This document shows, piece by piece, positions 30,371 through 42,978 of a stretch of 64,000 bases of DNA. Origin of the DNA: Glebionis coronaria (lineage: Eukaryota > Streptophyta > Magnoliopsida > Asterales > Asteraceae); contig CM046879.1 of the NCBI GenBank assembly GCA_025667525.1, positions 385,973,039 to 386,037,038 of the forward strand, given 5' to 3'. A program made the translations under genes and the position numbers. The notes under the pieces are model-generated. The model worked only from the letters and a program-made list of their open reading frames with translations. It had not been told where the DNA came from and searched no databases. Every line of letters starts with the position of its first letter. The stretch's first letter is position 1.

Positions 30371-31748
30371 GATCAAGTAGTCGAACCTACAACCCTTCCT
30401 GACGAGACGCATGCGTATTATAAATCATTATTTTATAAGCTTGGCAAGGATGTTGCTCATGCGAATGTGGTTAATAATAAGTTTATAGAAACTAATGCCA
30501 AATTGACCACTGAACTTGTAGGATATAAGGAATGGGAGAAAACTTTTGAGATTCATCATGCTAAAATCAAGGAACTTGAACAAGCTCATGCTACATCTGT
30601 TTATCAAGAACAATGCACCACTAAGAAATTAAATGCCTTACATTTAAGTAGTGCTAAAAAGATAAGCGGATTGACTAATGAAATCACCTCTCTTAATAAA
30701 CATCTTTAAAATGAACAATCTAGTATTTCTGATTTGAAAGAAGAAAGAAAAAAGCTGAAACATGATTTCAAAATTCCAGAATGGGCTTCTTGAGGATTTT
30801 TGCAACGCTCAGGATAGGATCAGGTAATCAGACAACATTTTGGTAAAACATGGCCAATCTATGCAGACGATAGACATGCTAGCACCAAAAGTGAATGAGA
30901 TTAATTACACCCGTTACAAATTGGCTTTAGGTTGTCCTCTTCCTTCCAATCCCGAATATCTTAAACATGCTCAGAACACCCAACAAAGTTTATATAATGG
31001 TAATGTGTTACTTGATAAGCATGATCCTCCAAGTGTGCATGATTTTGAGGAAACTATTGAATTTGCTGTAGAGACTCGTTTAAGAATGCAAAAGCTTGAT
31101 AAAGAAGTCACAACCGTTTATTATCTAAAAATAAATCCTCCAACTACTTTTGTTCGGTCTAAAACGAGTACTGAAAACAATTTTAATATCGAGTGAGGAC
31201 TTGTCGGATGACCCTCCTAAACCAAGTGTTGCACGAAGGTATCTAAACGAGCTCAAAGATAATTTTGTCATTCTTAAACGTGTTGTTAATTCCAAAATTA
31301 CTGGAGGAAACTTTACTTCACCAATTCAGATTGAGGTTCAGAAAATTCTTCACAACGAGATTAATCTGATTATTAATCAAGTTGATGCTAGGATAAACAA
31401 TCTTGAACACGCTTTTCTAACAGTACTAGCCAAATTTGTTGAAGACTTTAAATCATTGGCGAAGGAGGCTGATGAATCTCTTGATAGAATTAATGTTTTG
31501 GAAAGTGATCTTGAACGTCTCTCGAAAGCAAGTGACATTGGCGAAGGAGGCTGATGAATCTCTTGATAGAATTAATGAGAGTAACCCCATTGCGGTAAAC
31601 ATCCCTATGTCGGATAATGAAACCCTCCAAAATGAGATTGATCGTACGAAAGAGAAAATGGAGTCTTATGTCATTACAAAGGATAAAGAATTCACCGATC
31701 TATGGAATAAATATGTCAAAAAATGTGATGAATGTAAGGCTGACAAAC
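30371..31748 (+). pseudogene. Cop-5 coiled-coil polyprotein, part 2
   Basis: After Sire-N the protein continues in pieces: 30,467-30,709 (NNKFIETNAKLTTEL, coiled coil), 30,840-31,196 (SVHDFEETIEFAVETR), 31,150-31,554 and 31,436-31,748 (DECKAD). Heptad-like charged segments dominate. An 82-base-offset direct duplication (31,455-31,496 repeated at 31,538-31,578, encoding LAKEADESLDRIN) causes a frame change. Layout and phrases resemble the long coiled-coil segment between gag and integrase in Asteraceae copia elements as I remember them. soloT interrupts it at 31,749. Confidence 0.65.
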
Positions 31749-34496
31749 TGTAACACCCCACTTGGATAAGTGGACCGCTACGTGTATTTATGGCGGGTCA
31801 TCAAAGCATAAGGTAAATGTCCTAAAACATTAACCGACCATAAAGGAAATAATGGAATCAAACACCGATAATCCAAACAAAAGCTCAAACATGAAAAGTA
31901 AATACTGAAGGAAAGGACTAAACAATGTCCAAATGAGCAAAGAAATATAAGAAGTATAATAAGTATGGAGTCTGGATAGCTTCCATCCAATGCACATGCT
32001 CTCAGATTCCTAAGAGCTTCCTGGTGTACCTGCCGTTAGAACATGAAAGGAACTTCGGCTGAGCATAACGCCCAGTGAACGGATATAAAGCATAATAAGA
32101 AATACTAAAATAAAGCAGATGATAACATCCTTAAGTTGTAAGACTGATAAGTAAAGTTGCAGCATAAACCTGTGTATAATCTAAAAGTCTGATTTATAAA
32201 TAATAAAGCTAAACTGTTATCTGTTAAATCTGAAAACATGCATTTACTGTATTTTAATTATTTTCCAAGAGCTTATATAGGTCATGTGCTATAACAACTG
32301 TTGCATGAATAAATGGAGGGGTGACCTCGTCATGCTGTAGTGGGGTGACCTCTAAATAATGTGTTTTGTGGAGGAATTAGCTCCAATGTGAAAGATATAG
32401 AGCACACACCACATTCACCTGATAAACCATAAACTGATAGCCTAGTATGCATCCATACGCCCCGCTAATATTACTGATAAAATGGCCAAGCTGAGCTGAA
32501 TGGGACGCTGCAGGATATCACTCTCCTACAGGTGAGTCATGACACTGGTGCCTCAAGTGTCATGGTTACGGTACCTCCGTAACTAGTACAACTAACTGGT
32601 CATGCTTGTATATATGGCTCAGACAATATGTTAGTTATTAAAATAATTTCTGATAACTTATAACATATACTGGGGAAAACATTTGGCTGCAGACGGGGAA
32701 TCCTAATCATGCATAGAATGGAAGTCCTTACTGAAAGGACGAAAAATCCGTACCTCGTGTCCAGTAATGAAATAAGAATGAAAGCTGAAAGAACTAATCC
32801 GACTTCATGGTTACTACATAAATAAGGGACGTGATATGAGTTGTCTGATTACTGTTTACTGTTTATTATTGTTCTTATTTCATTTAGCGTGATCTCGTAT
32901 TATTTTACTGGTTGCGTATAATTGATCAATCTGATTGTCTGGTGTATTTATGATAAATCTGATTGTTCTTTAAATGTTTACCGATTAGTGTTTATCCTGT
33001 ATTCCTGGTTACTGTATATTATACTGTGTCCTGATATTTACGATATTACTATAAGTAGTAACCTACTATAAATAGAAAGCCTCTAAAATTAACAGGTTTC
33101 CAAAATAGTCCTTTAAAATTAAATACTTAATAAATCCTATGTTTTAAAATAATTAACAGGATAAAACAATATCGATATAATTTTATTAATTAAATTAATA
33201 AAATCAACAATTAAATTTGTTTATTTATAAACTCCTTTTTAAAATTATTTAATGAATTTAAATAATCCCGTGTAATCATTATTATTAGTGATCCCGAAAA
33301 CTCGTGCTAAAAACCGTCCCAAGACATTCATGTCTCGGTCAAACCGAATCGGGCCCACTTGTTACTGATGTCACCCCGTGGTTCCTACTACTTCTATATT
33401 TTTCCCACTGTTTTTATATTTTTCCCACTGCTTTTGCTTTTAAAGTTCCCACTGTTTGTTTGTGATTAAAGTTCCCACTGTATGTGTGCAGTGGTTCCCA
33501 CTGCTAGTGTAGTGGTTCCCACTGCTTACAAACCCAAACACCCCATTTCTGCCAATTAATCCCAAACACCCCTTCTATGCTATTAACCCCAATATTTTAT
33601 TAACAAACCCCTTGGTTATTATTTTGGAATGTAACCGGTTAAACAAAACACCACCGAGACATGAAGTCTCGGCTGTACACCGAACCCACACACCCCCTTT
33701 GGGCTGCGGCCGAAAATTCAACACCACCACCACCGAGACCCTGTTGTGGTCTCGGCTAGGTCGAATAGCAACACACCGAGAGCACTTGGCTCTCGGTTTT
33801 CGTGATTTTGTAAACCCCGAAACCCACCTGTTTGGATTTGTGAATAAAAAAACAAAAAAAAGGAGAATATGTGATTGGGTTTACCTTTGTTTGCGTGAAA
33901 GGAAAGAAAAAAAGATCACAAAACATCAAAACTCGATCCTCTTTCTTTCTGTATTGTTCTGTCGGCAGCCATAGAAGCCCTAAATCCTCTTCTTTTTTTT
34001 GTTGTTGTTTACTGTTTGTAAGGAAAGAAATGGGTGAAACCCCCGTATACTTTTTTTATAAGTGGTAGTGGGCTTAAGCCCAAACTCCTTTCTCTTTTGT
34101 TTCTATAATATCCGGCCCATAGCACTAGTACCTATTTTCTTCTTTTTAATTCACGTTTTGATTATTTACGAAAAGTTCGTATTTAAATTATCATTCTGAA
34201 TCGTATTTATATTTCTCGTGTTTACTTTTTCTGAAGCGTAATATTTTTTTTCCATATAATAAAATAATACATACGTATTTTTTGAAACATAATAACTATT
34301 TTCTGAATAATTATTTATTTTTAATGTTTAAATAAAACTGAGGCTGCGTATTTCCTGCTAACGTTTAATTAAAGTTAAAGCTGATATTAAGAGTATTTAA
34401 TATTCTCGGATTTTAAATATGGGTTTTACAATTCTTCTCCTTTAAAAAAAGTAATTCTTCCTCAAATTAGGGACGCGATAATGTTGTGGTTTTACA
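31749..34496 (-). repeat. soloT: solo LTR of a Tekay-like element
   Basis: This 2,748-base LTR reads TGTAACACCCCACTTGG...GGTTTTACA in plus orientation, the same orientation as the Tek LTR (its element would be on the minus strand). Perfect duplications CAAAC flank it (31,744-31,748 and 34,497-34,501). Removing the LTR and one duplication puts the Cop-5 reading frame back in register. Internal blocks (GGGGTGACCTC, GAGCACACACCA, CCGAGA hairpins) match the Tek LTR. No PBS or PPT adjoins. The open frame 33,612-33,974 lies wholly within it and is not supported as a gene. Confidence 0.9.
33319..33797. repeat. four CCGAGA-type hairpins in soloT
   Basis: 33,319-33,338: CCAAGACAT/ATGTCTCGG (one mismatch). 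33,654-33,672: CCGAGAC/GTCTCGG. 33,733-33,755: CCGAGACC/GGTCTCGG. 33,775-33,797: ACCGAGAGC/GCTCTCGGT. Loops differ in sequence and length while stems stay complementary. Confidence 0.75.
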
Positions 34497-35937
34497 CAAA
34501 CTTTTGTATGATAAATCTTACAATGACATGAAACAAACAATCGAACGGTTGCAAGTTGAGTTGGGAGGTGAACGTGGTGAAATTGAGCCTTCAACAAATG
34601 TTAATCAAACAGAGTTTACGATTCTTCAACACCTATATGATTTCCTTCAAAAACATTGTCACACTCTTGAACTTGCTTTGCAAAAAAAAGTTGGACAATT
34701 TCTATATGATAGTAATTTGCAAGTAAAAATCTCGGAATCATTTCATAAATTGAATGAAAAGAGTAAGGAAATTTCTGATCTAAAAGCTCGGTTGCAAGAC
34801 AAAGACATCGCAATCAGTGAGTTGAAGAAACTTGTTGGAAACATGGGTGGGAAAACGGTAGAATACAATGGTGTGAAACTTGTTGTTCGTCAACCAAATG
34901 CGTACAAAGTGCCAAACCCATCTATTCTAGGAAAACCGCCTCCTCATGTATCTAGGTTACTCCCTAATACCGATGTGCAACCAAGTTTTCCAAAACCAGC
35001 TAGTTCACCCTATGTTCCTCCATTTAGAAAACCCACTCTTGCTGAACACAACATTGTGAATGCGCATTGCACTACTCCCAAGAGTACTCCCAAGCATGTG
35101 ATTCTTACGCCCACAAAGGAATCTAAAGGTTCAAATGACATTGTTCAAACCATCAATCTAGGGAAGGGTAAACCAAAAGGGAACATTCAGAAAGTAAAAC
35201 ATGTGTATTCACAACCTAGTAAACAAACAACCGCTAGAGTTCCACACACTCCTAATGGTAGTCAACTAAAACCTAGGATCCCTTTCCAATAACCTAGGAA
35301 TTGGCAACCACCAATGAGTAGTCGTGTATCGAACACGGTGCCTGAACTGTCAGCAAAACCTAGGTATACAAGGACTTTCGAGAATCCCAAATTCCTTGTA
35401 TGCCCCACGTGCAAAAAGGGCATTCACCATGGAAACCATGCTCATTGCATTCTGCAATACCTCTATGAGGTAAACTCTTGTGCCTTCTCACAGAGAAAGA
35501 ATATAGAATCCCATAAGACAACAAGGAGATTCACACCCGTCACAAAGAAAAGCAATGACAAGAAATCCTCAAAGCGGATCAGTGCAGGACTTAGTTTCTC
35601 TCCAAAGAAGTCTTCCTCTATGCAAGAGAACACTACTCCTAGATCTAGTCTTCAGTGGAAACCAACGGGTAGGATTTTCAAGGAAGTTGGTCTTAAGTGG
35701 ATTCCCATCGAGTTGAGTGATGAAACTTGCTCTAGCACTAATGCGAGTGGTCTGAATGCAGGAAAAGAATTTGCTACTCCTAACACTAGTATTTGTGCAA
35801 ACTCTTTTTCTATCATTGCAGGTACTTCAGCGGATTTTAAATCCACTTCTTCTTCAAAGGGTTCCAATTCTGTACATTCGACATCACCTTCTTCTGTTGT
35901 ACAAAGGTCTATTTTGGATTATTTTCGAAAAACTTGA
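34497..35937 (+). pseudogene. Cop-5 coiled-coil polyprotein, part 3
   Basis: The frame resumes at the soloT duplication (LLYDKSYNDMKQTIERLQ), runs through coiled coil (HKLNEKSKEISDLKARLQDK) and a Pro/Ser/Lys-rich linker to a stop at 35,292. It then resumes at 35,314-35,937 with CPTCKKGIHHGNHAHC, a possible Cys/His cluster, and PRSSLQWKPTGRIFKEVGLK. I remember that last phrase as typical of Asteraceae copia proteins upstream of integrase. It ends at 35,937. Integrase and RT of Cop-5 are not seen; Cop-6 begins 142 bases later (35,938-36,079 is AT-rich without a gene). The single TAA at 35,290-35,292 is a nonsense change. Confidence 0.7.
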
Positions 35938-36079
35938 AAAAATCAAAATACAAAAATATAAAACCTATAAAACAAAATAAAAAAAATGAAAAAATATTTC
36001 AAAAATACCAAAAATATTCTTCTCGACATGTTTTTCAGTTTTGATAATATGGGCGTGCCTAGAAATGTCGCTCAATAAC

Positions 36080-36584
36080 TGTTGGGAATAAAATGAGCCA
36101 AGTCACTTAGACGCTGACAAGGGTAAATTGGACGCTCACAAGAAGAAATCAAGCGCTGACAGATCAAGCATTGACAAGAGGTATCCAAGCGCTGACAAGA
36201 AGAAGTCCAACCACTGATAGGAAATCTTAGTCAACACGTTTATTATTTGAAGAAAAGATATACTCAATATTGTATTTTCTATATTTATCTTTTCGTAAAA
36301 TAGTTGATATGTTATCCATTGTACACGACTCCTTATGTTATAAAAGGAGGTCGTAGGGTTTGTTGTTTATACACATTCATTCAGTATTCAACTTTCATTG
36401 TAAGCAAGTTCGATTATCAATCAAAAGTGAAAGTTTGGTTTAATTGTTTTACTTGTTCTTTATTCTAAGTGTTAATTCCGCATAACACTTGGATTGTTCA
36501 TATAAATAACAAAGTTTCTCTACATGTTAAACTTGATTTAATCTCGTTAACACAAAGCTAATCGATCTAAGTTTGGGATCAACA
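36080..36584 (+). repeat. Cop-6 5' LTR
   Basis: It is 505 bases, TGTTGGGAATAAAATG...TTGGGATCAACA. It includes five CGCTGACA-type words at 36,110-36,200 and a TATA box TTATAAAAGG at 36,338-36,347. Confidence 0.8.
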
Positions 36585-36586
36585 AG

Positions 36587-36598
36587 TGGTATCTGAGC
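36587..36598 (+). other. Cop-6 primer binding site
   Basis: TGGTATCTGAGC lies two bases after the LTR; 11 of 12 match to the initiator-tRNA-Met site. Confidence 0.75.
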
Positions 36599-36666
36599 TT
36601 TTTGAGGAACATTGATCTAGAAGAACAGTAAACCTTAAAAACACCAAAACCCTAAAACCACAAACG

Positions 36667-39378
36667 ATGTCTGCTACAGAATCTTCTTCCTCATCAAACC
36701 ACAACCTAAAAATCCCCATGCTCGACCCTGACAACTTTGAACAATGGAAGTTCAATTTTGAACAATACCTTTAAATTCATGATCATACTCTCTAGAAATT
36801 ATTGAATTTGGAAACCAATTTGATAAAGCTGCTAGGATTACTGCTGCTATTGCAGCAAGGACTACCAATGGTTCTCCTGCTGAAGAGCGTAGAGAAAGAC
36901 CTAAGGATGGAAGAGTTGTCTCAACTGCTGATATAGCCAAAAGAAGGAATGACATGAAGACCTTAAGCATTCTCAAACTCTCTCTGGGTCCAAACAATCA
37001 GCATAAGTATAGAAGTTTTGAGTCTACCAAAGAACTTTAGGCAGCTATTCAAATTAACTATGGTGGTAATGATGATACTACCAAAGAAAAGAAGAAGCAA
37101 CTCTTGCATGAATATGCAATATTTAAAGCTCTTCCCAATGAAAAGCTAAGTGAGGTAAGAAGCAGGCTTCTAGATATCACTAGCAAGTTGACCTTTATGG
37201 GAACAGAATATGATGATGATGACATCATTACTACTTTCATTAAAAGTCTTGGTGAGGCGTGGAAAATTGAAGCTAGGTCTATAATTGCTAGCAATGTTCA
37301 TAAGAGTTCTACTTTTGATGACGTCTACAATAAGCTAAAGATTGTAGAGAATGAAATCGTACTAGATCATGGAAGCAAGTCGACATCTGGAAACATGGCT
37401 TTTATCTCACATAGTGAAGCTCAAGTCAATGAGAGAGAGTCTTAGATACATCCTTTTACTGTATCACCTTATGTCAGCGGTGGATCAACCTTTGTCAGCG
37501 CCTCACATCTAGACGCTGACACATAAAATGTTGACTCACCAAGGCCTAAACCTGTTGGTATTGATTTAGATACAGTGTGTGTATACATTGCTGCATTGCC
37601 TAATGGTTCCTTGATTACCTATGAGGATCTTGAGCAAATCAGTGATGAGAATTTGGAAGAGATGGATATTAAATGGAATATGGCACTTGCAAGCATAAGG
37701 GCCAACAGATGGATAGGAGATTTAGAAAAAAGATGACCTTCAATGCTAAAGACACTGTTGGATTTAATAAATCCAAGGTTGAGTGTTACAACTACCATTG
37801 GATAGGTCACTTTATGAGGGAATGCAGATCTCCAAGAAGATCTGATGCTGGAAAGGCTTCAAGCCAAGTCATCAAGGTTGAAGAGACAATGGTTATGGTT
37901 GCCATGCAAGACATTGATGGTGTTGTATGGGACTGGAGCTTTTTGGCGAAGGATGTGGAAGAAAATAAGGCTTTGATTGCTGAGAAGGAAGAATAAGAGC
38001 ATGTTCACTTTGCTCTTATGGCCAATTCCTTGTCTTCATTAGATAATGAGGTATATGATGATGCTTATTGTAGTAAAGGCTGTCATTTAAACACTGAAAA
38101 GCTTAACAAAGAAATCTTAAAGTTAAAATCAAATGTTTTTGATGAAAAATGCAGGCTGTCAAATTATCAGATGGCACTTGTTCAAATTGAAAAGACTGTA
38201 GAGGAATATAAGAAAATGGAATTTGACCTAAAAGATCAAATTAATGTTTTATCTTATGATCTTAAAGTTAGTACTGAACTTAGGGACACTCTGATGAAAT
38301 CCAGAGAAGAAGTGCAACTTAAGTTAGATGAGGCCATTAAGGATAAAGAAAATGTAGGGCTTAAAATTAAAATTTTTGATATAGCCAGCCAAACCCTAGA
38401 AAAATGTGTTAGTGAACAAAGAAACCCTAGGGATATGTCTGGGATTGGGATGAATGAATATGTTGTTGTTCCTCCACCTACTGGGAACTTTTATGGTGTT
38501 CAGAGAAATGATGTCTCTAAGACTAGTATTCCAGAACTCCAAGAAGAGGAATTTATTCCTCTACCTAGAGTGCTCACCCCAGTTGAGGAATATCAACAAA
38601 AGGTAACTGACCTTGAAAAATGGAAAGCAGACAACCCTTTTCTCTTTGTTAAGGGTGGAATGCTTAGTGAGAGTCCATTTGAACCTACACCCATAACTGT
38701 GACCAACCATACCACTGGAAAACCTATTGACCTTGGCTCATCTGTTAAGAGAAAACCTAGTGTTAAATATGTTAAAATGTATAGAAAACCTAGGTCACCA
38801 CAGAGCCAAGCTGGTATTAATGGGACAGGGTTCTTTCAATCTAGACCTAAGGTTATGTCTAGAAAAGCTTGTTATACATGTGGGAGTTTTTCTCACTTGG
38901 CCTATAAATGTGTTAGTGCCTCAAAAGTAACGCTGACAATAGGTCAACTATGGTCAAACACAGACCTTCTGTCCAACCAAGTCCACAAGTTACTAGACCA
39001 GCTCCCTTCTTTACTAAAGGGACAAATACTCATGGACAAAGGCCCTTTCCAAAGACCAACACATGGTCTAACAGAAAATGGGTTCCTGTAGCAAACCTTA
39101 ATATTAGCGATGACAAGAACAAATTCAGCGCTGACAAGAACAAATCCAACGCTGACAGGAACAATTCCAACGCTGACAGATTTAAGTATGGTGTGAAAAT
39201 GCCACAAGATGGTGTTGGATCTTATATTAGACCAAGTAATAATAGGTACTTACAGCCTAAGACAAAGAGTTCTAAAGCTTTATCTAGTTTGACTTGGAGA
39301 CCTAAACAAGGCCAAAACCCAAATTTTGGTGGGATTTCTATGACTGTAACAGATTTCATTATATTTCAAAGGTCATAA
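36667..39378 (+). pseudogene. Cop-6 gag, broken
   Basis: The start is MSATESSSSSNHNLKIPMLD followed by NFEQWKFNFEQYL and a TAA at 36,772. The gag domain continues in other frames (37,104-37,445: LPNEKLSEVRSRLLDI, WKIEARSI). A first zinc knuckle at about 37,785 reads CYNYHWIGHFMRECRSPR: the second Cys is Tyr, so CCHC is broken. A coiled-coil section follows (38,018-39,091) with a second knuckle-like CYTCGSFSHLAYKC. The segment 38,950-39,378 carries the repeat SADKNKSNADRNNSNADR encoded by the CGCTGACA motif. Several frame changes make it inactive. Confidence 0.8.
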
Positions 39379-39493
39379 CTAAACCAATTAGGGTAAACTG
39401 GGTGTTTAGGCCACAAAGAGACGAACAAGGGGTTGTTATAAGGACTAAATCTATTCTTGTTGAACAACCACATGAATCCAAGTCTGCTCAGGC

Positions 39494-42400
39494 TTGGGTT
39501 CCCAAAGAAAACTAATTTGTTTTCTTTATGTGCAGGGCATTCAAAAGCGGGTAAATGATCATGGATATTGGGACAGTGGATGCTCTAGGCACATGACGGG
39601 GAAGGAAGATTATTTGACTAACTTTACCCCCATTAAATATGGTGACAAAGTGTACTTTGGAGGAGGATATGGTACAATTTCTGGCAAAGGCACTCTTATC
39701 ACCAACAATTTATGTTTTGAGAACGTTTTTCTGGTAAAAGAACTTGACTATAATTTGTTTAGTGTGTCACAAGTGTGTGACAACAAGAATAAGGTTCTTT
39801 TCACTGATAATGAATGCTTGGTGTTGAGTAAAGATTTTAAGATGTCAATCTTAATGGAATTAGGATGAACAACAATTTTTTATGTCTGTATGCTAAAGCT
39901 TTAGTAGATGAAAATAACTATGGCACAGAAGGTTAGGGCACATAAACTTTAAGAATATTAATAGACTTGTGAGACATGATTTAGTTGATGGTTTGCCTTC
40001 AAAGGCTTTCCACAATGATCATTATTGTGTTGCATCCCTTAAAGGCAAACAACACAAAGTCTCATTTAAGTCTAAACTTGTGCATTCTAGTTCTAAACCA
40101 CTTCACTTGCTACATATGGACTTATTTGGCCCAACTAATATAGAAAGTTTGAGTGGTAAATCTTATTGTTTTGTTATAACTGATGATTTTTCTAGATTTA
40201 TTTGGACTTTCTTTTTGGCCTTAAAAAGTGATATTGCCTCTATTTTGATTAACTTTATTACCTAAATTGAAAAGAAGACAGGGAATAAGGTTAAAATACT
40301 TAGAAGTGATAATGGTAGTGAGTTTAGAAACAAATTATTAGATGCCTTCTTTGTTAATAAAGGGATTACTAGGCAGTTTAGCATAGCTAGAACTCCACAG
40401 TACAATGGAGTGGCTGAAAGGAAGAATAGAACCCTCATAGAAGCAGCTAGGACAATGTTGGCTGATGCTAAGTTTCCCATTTCTTTTTAGTCTGAGGCTG
40501 TGAATACAGCCTGCTATGTTCAAAATAGAGCATTGGTCAACGAAATCCACAATAAGACACCTTATGAGCTATTTTGGAATAGGAAACCCAACATAGGTTT
40601 TCTTAAACCCTTTGGATGTCATGTAGTGACTTTAGATACTAGTGATGCCTTAGGAAATTTTAGTGAAAAAGGTGATGAAGGCTACTTTATGGGTTATTCA
40701 GTGCAAAGCAGAGGGTATAGAGTTTACAATAAGAAAGAAAAAAGCATTCTTGAAAAGGTGCATGTTATGTTTTTAGAAAGTAAACCTAGTGATCCTGAGA
40801 GTTGACCATACTGGTTCTTTGATTTAGAACCTTTGTATAGAACCTTGAATTATATGCATGTTACTAATCCAGACATTGTGAAAAAGGATTCAAATGTTGT
40901 GGAAGAACCTATTGTTGAAATTGCAGGTAAACAGGTTGCCAAGGAGGAAGGATCACATGCAATTAAGTCAGATCCCATACTTGAATATGTTACCATTCCT
41001 ATATGGATTGATGGATTTTCACAAGCTTTTGCTGCTGCTGAAAAGGAGGAAGAAGGGCCACAAGTAAGGCCTGTTGATGAAAACATGCATGAATCTTCAA
41101 GCGCTGACAAAGCCAAATCAAACGCTGACAAGTTAAATTCAGACGTTGACAACTCCAGTGCTGACAACTTGTTGGGACATTTATTCTCATCCAATACCTT
41201 TGAACGAGGTGAACCTTTCATACTTAATCAAGAAGTTCATTCAAGTGAGGATGGGAGTGGATATGAAGATGATACTGGCAACATGGAAACTGATATAGAA
41301 GACAACACACTACTTGGGGGAGGAATACTTACAACTACGGTTAAAAATCATCCTCCTTCCCTAATCATTGGTGATGTTTTGTCTCCTGTTCAAACAAGGA
41401 GGTCTCATCAAACTCAAGGTGGTTTCATTGCCAATATCCACAAGAAGGTTGATACCCCTCTTGTTCAGGCATGTTTGTTTGCTTGTTTTCTGTCACAACA
41501 GGAACCCAAGAATATTTTTTATGCTCTCAAAGAACCAAGTTGGGAGGAAGCAATGCAGGATGAGCTTCACCAGTTTGCCATTCAAGATGTATGGGAGCTA
41601 GTAGATTATCCAAGGTATGTTCGACCAATTGGGACAAGGCACGTTTAGTTTCTCAAGGCTATACACAAGAAAAAGGAATAGAATATGAAGAGGTTTTTGC
41701 ACCTGTTGCAAGGATTAAAGCAATAAGGATTTTCCTAACCTATGCTTCTTGCATGGGTTTCACAGTTTATCAGATGGATGTGAAGAGTGCTTTCTTATAT
41801 GGCACAACTAAAGAGGAGGTGTATGTAATGCAACCTCCTGGTTTTGAAGATCCAGAGCATCCAGACAAAGTGTATAGAGTCAAGAAAGCAATGTATGGAC
41901 TTCATCAAGCCCCAAGAGCGTGGTATGGAATATTGTTCACCTACCTAGTGGAAAATGGATTTAAAAGGGGCACCATAGACCAGACCTTATTTACCAAGAA
42001 GATTGGTAAGGATTTTTTGCTTGTTCAAGTCTATGTGGATGATATTATCTTTGGTTCATCAAATCCAAAGATGAGTGAAGACTTTTCCAAGCTCATGACA
42101 AACAAGTTCAAGATGAGTGCAATGGGAGAGATGAACTTCTTTCTAGGTTTACAAGTCCAATAGAAAGAAGATGGTATCTTTATCTCTTCAAGATAAATAT
42201 GTAGCATAAATCTTGAAGAAGTTTGATTTTTCTCCATATGAAAAACGGGCTAGCACAACCATGGATAGGGAACACCCTTGGGGAAAGACTGTAGATGGAA
42301 AAGATGTGGATGTCAGGCATTATAGATCAATGATTTGTTCATTGATGTATCTTACAGCCTCTTGACCTGACATCATGTTTGTTGTGTGTGCATGTGCATG

Positions 42401-42978
42401 CCATCAGGTAACTCCCAAAGAGTGGCATCTGCATGCTGTCAAAAGGATATTTAGATACCTTAGGTGTTATCCCACCTTGGGATTATGGTATCCAAAGGAT
42501 TCCCATTAGAGCTTATTGGCTATTCAGACAGTGACTATGGAGGTAACAAGTTTGATAGGAAATTCACAACTGGTGGATGCCAATATCTTGGGAGCAGATT
42601 GATATCTTGGCAATGCAATAAATAAACAGTGGTGGCCAACTCTACAACTAAAGCTTATATGTTGTTGCAGCTGCTTGTTGTGGAAAAGTTCTATGGATCC
42701 AAAACCAGTTGTTGGATTATGGGTATAAGTTTATGCATACCAAGATATTTGTAGATAATAACAGTACATTATGCATTATTAAGAATCATGTACATCACTC
42801 TAAAACAAAACACATAGAAATTAGACATCATTTTATAAGAGATTGTTTTGAAAGAGGTTTAATACATCCAGATAGGGTAGACCCAGAAGAAAATGTGGCT
42901 GATCTTTTAACTAAACCTTTTGATGTTGGGAGGTTTCAGTACTTGGTAAAAAGTATTGGAATGATCAATCTCACCTAA
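39494..42978 (+). pseudogene. Cop-6 protease, integrase, RT and RNase H, broken
   Basis: Protease-like WDSGCSRHMTG at about 39,570. Pre-integrase LVKELDYNLFSVSQVCD; integrase zinc site DHYCVASLKGKQH, where the last Cys of CxxC is Ser. The integrase core has HMDLFGP, SDNGSEF (40,308) and YNGVAERKNR (40,403), so the DDE residues are visible across a TAA at 40,263. [37 protein letters not shown] and the catalytic YVDD (42,030); a segment normally between the PIGT and KARL motifs is missing near 41,625. RNase H is damaged at 42,180-42,700 and ends well: HSKTKHIEIRHHFIRD, NVADLLTKPFD. This is a full copia pol order with at least eight breaks. Confidence 0.85.

Noticed and set aside
33612..33974. 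120-codon frame as a host gene
   Set aside because: It lies wholly inside soloT, spans three hairpins and is not conserved in the Tek LTR.
34381..34430. GGGTTTTACA at 34,430 as the soloT end
   Set aside because: No duplication follows there; the next GGTTTTACA at 34,496 is followed by CAAAC, matching the left flank.
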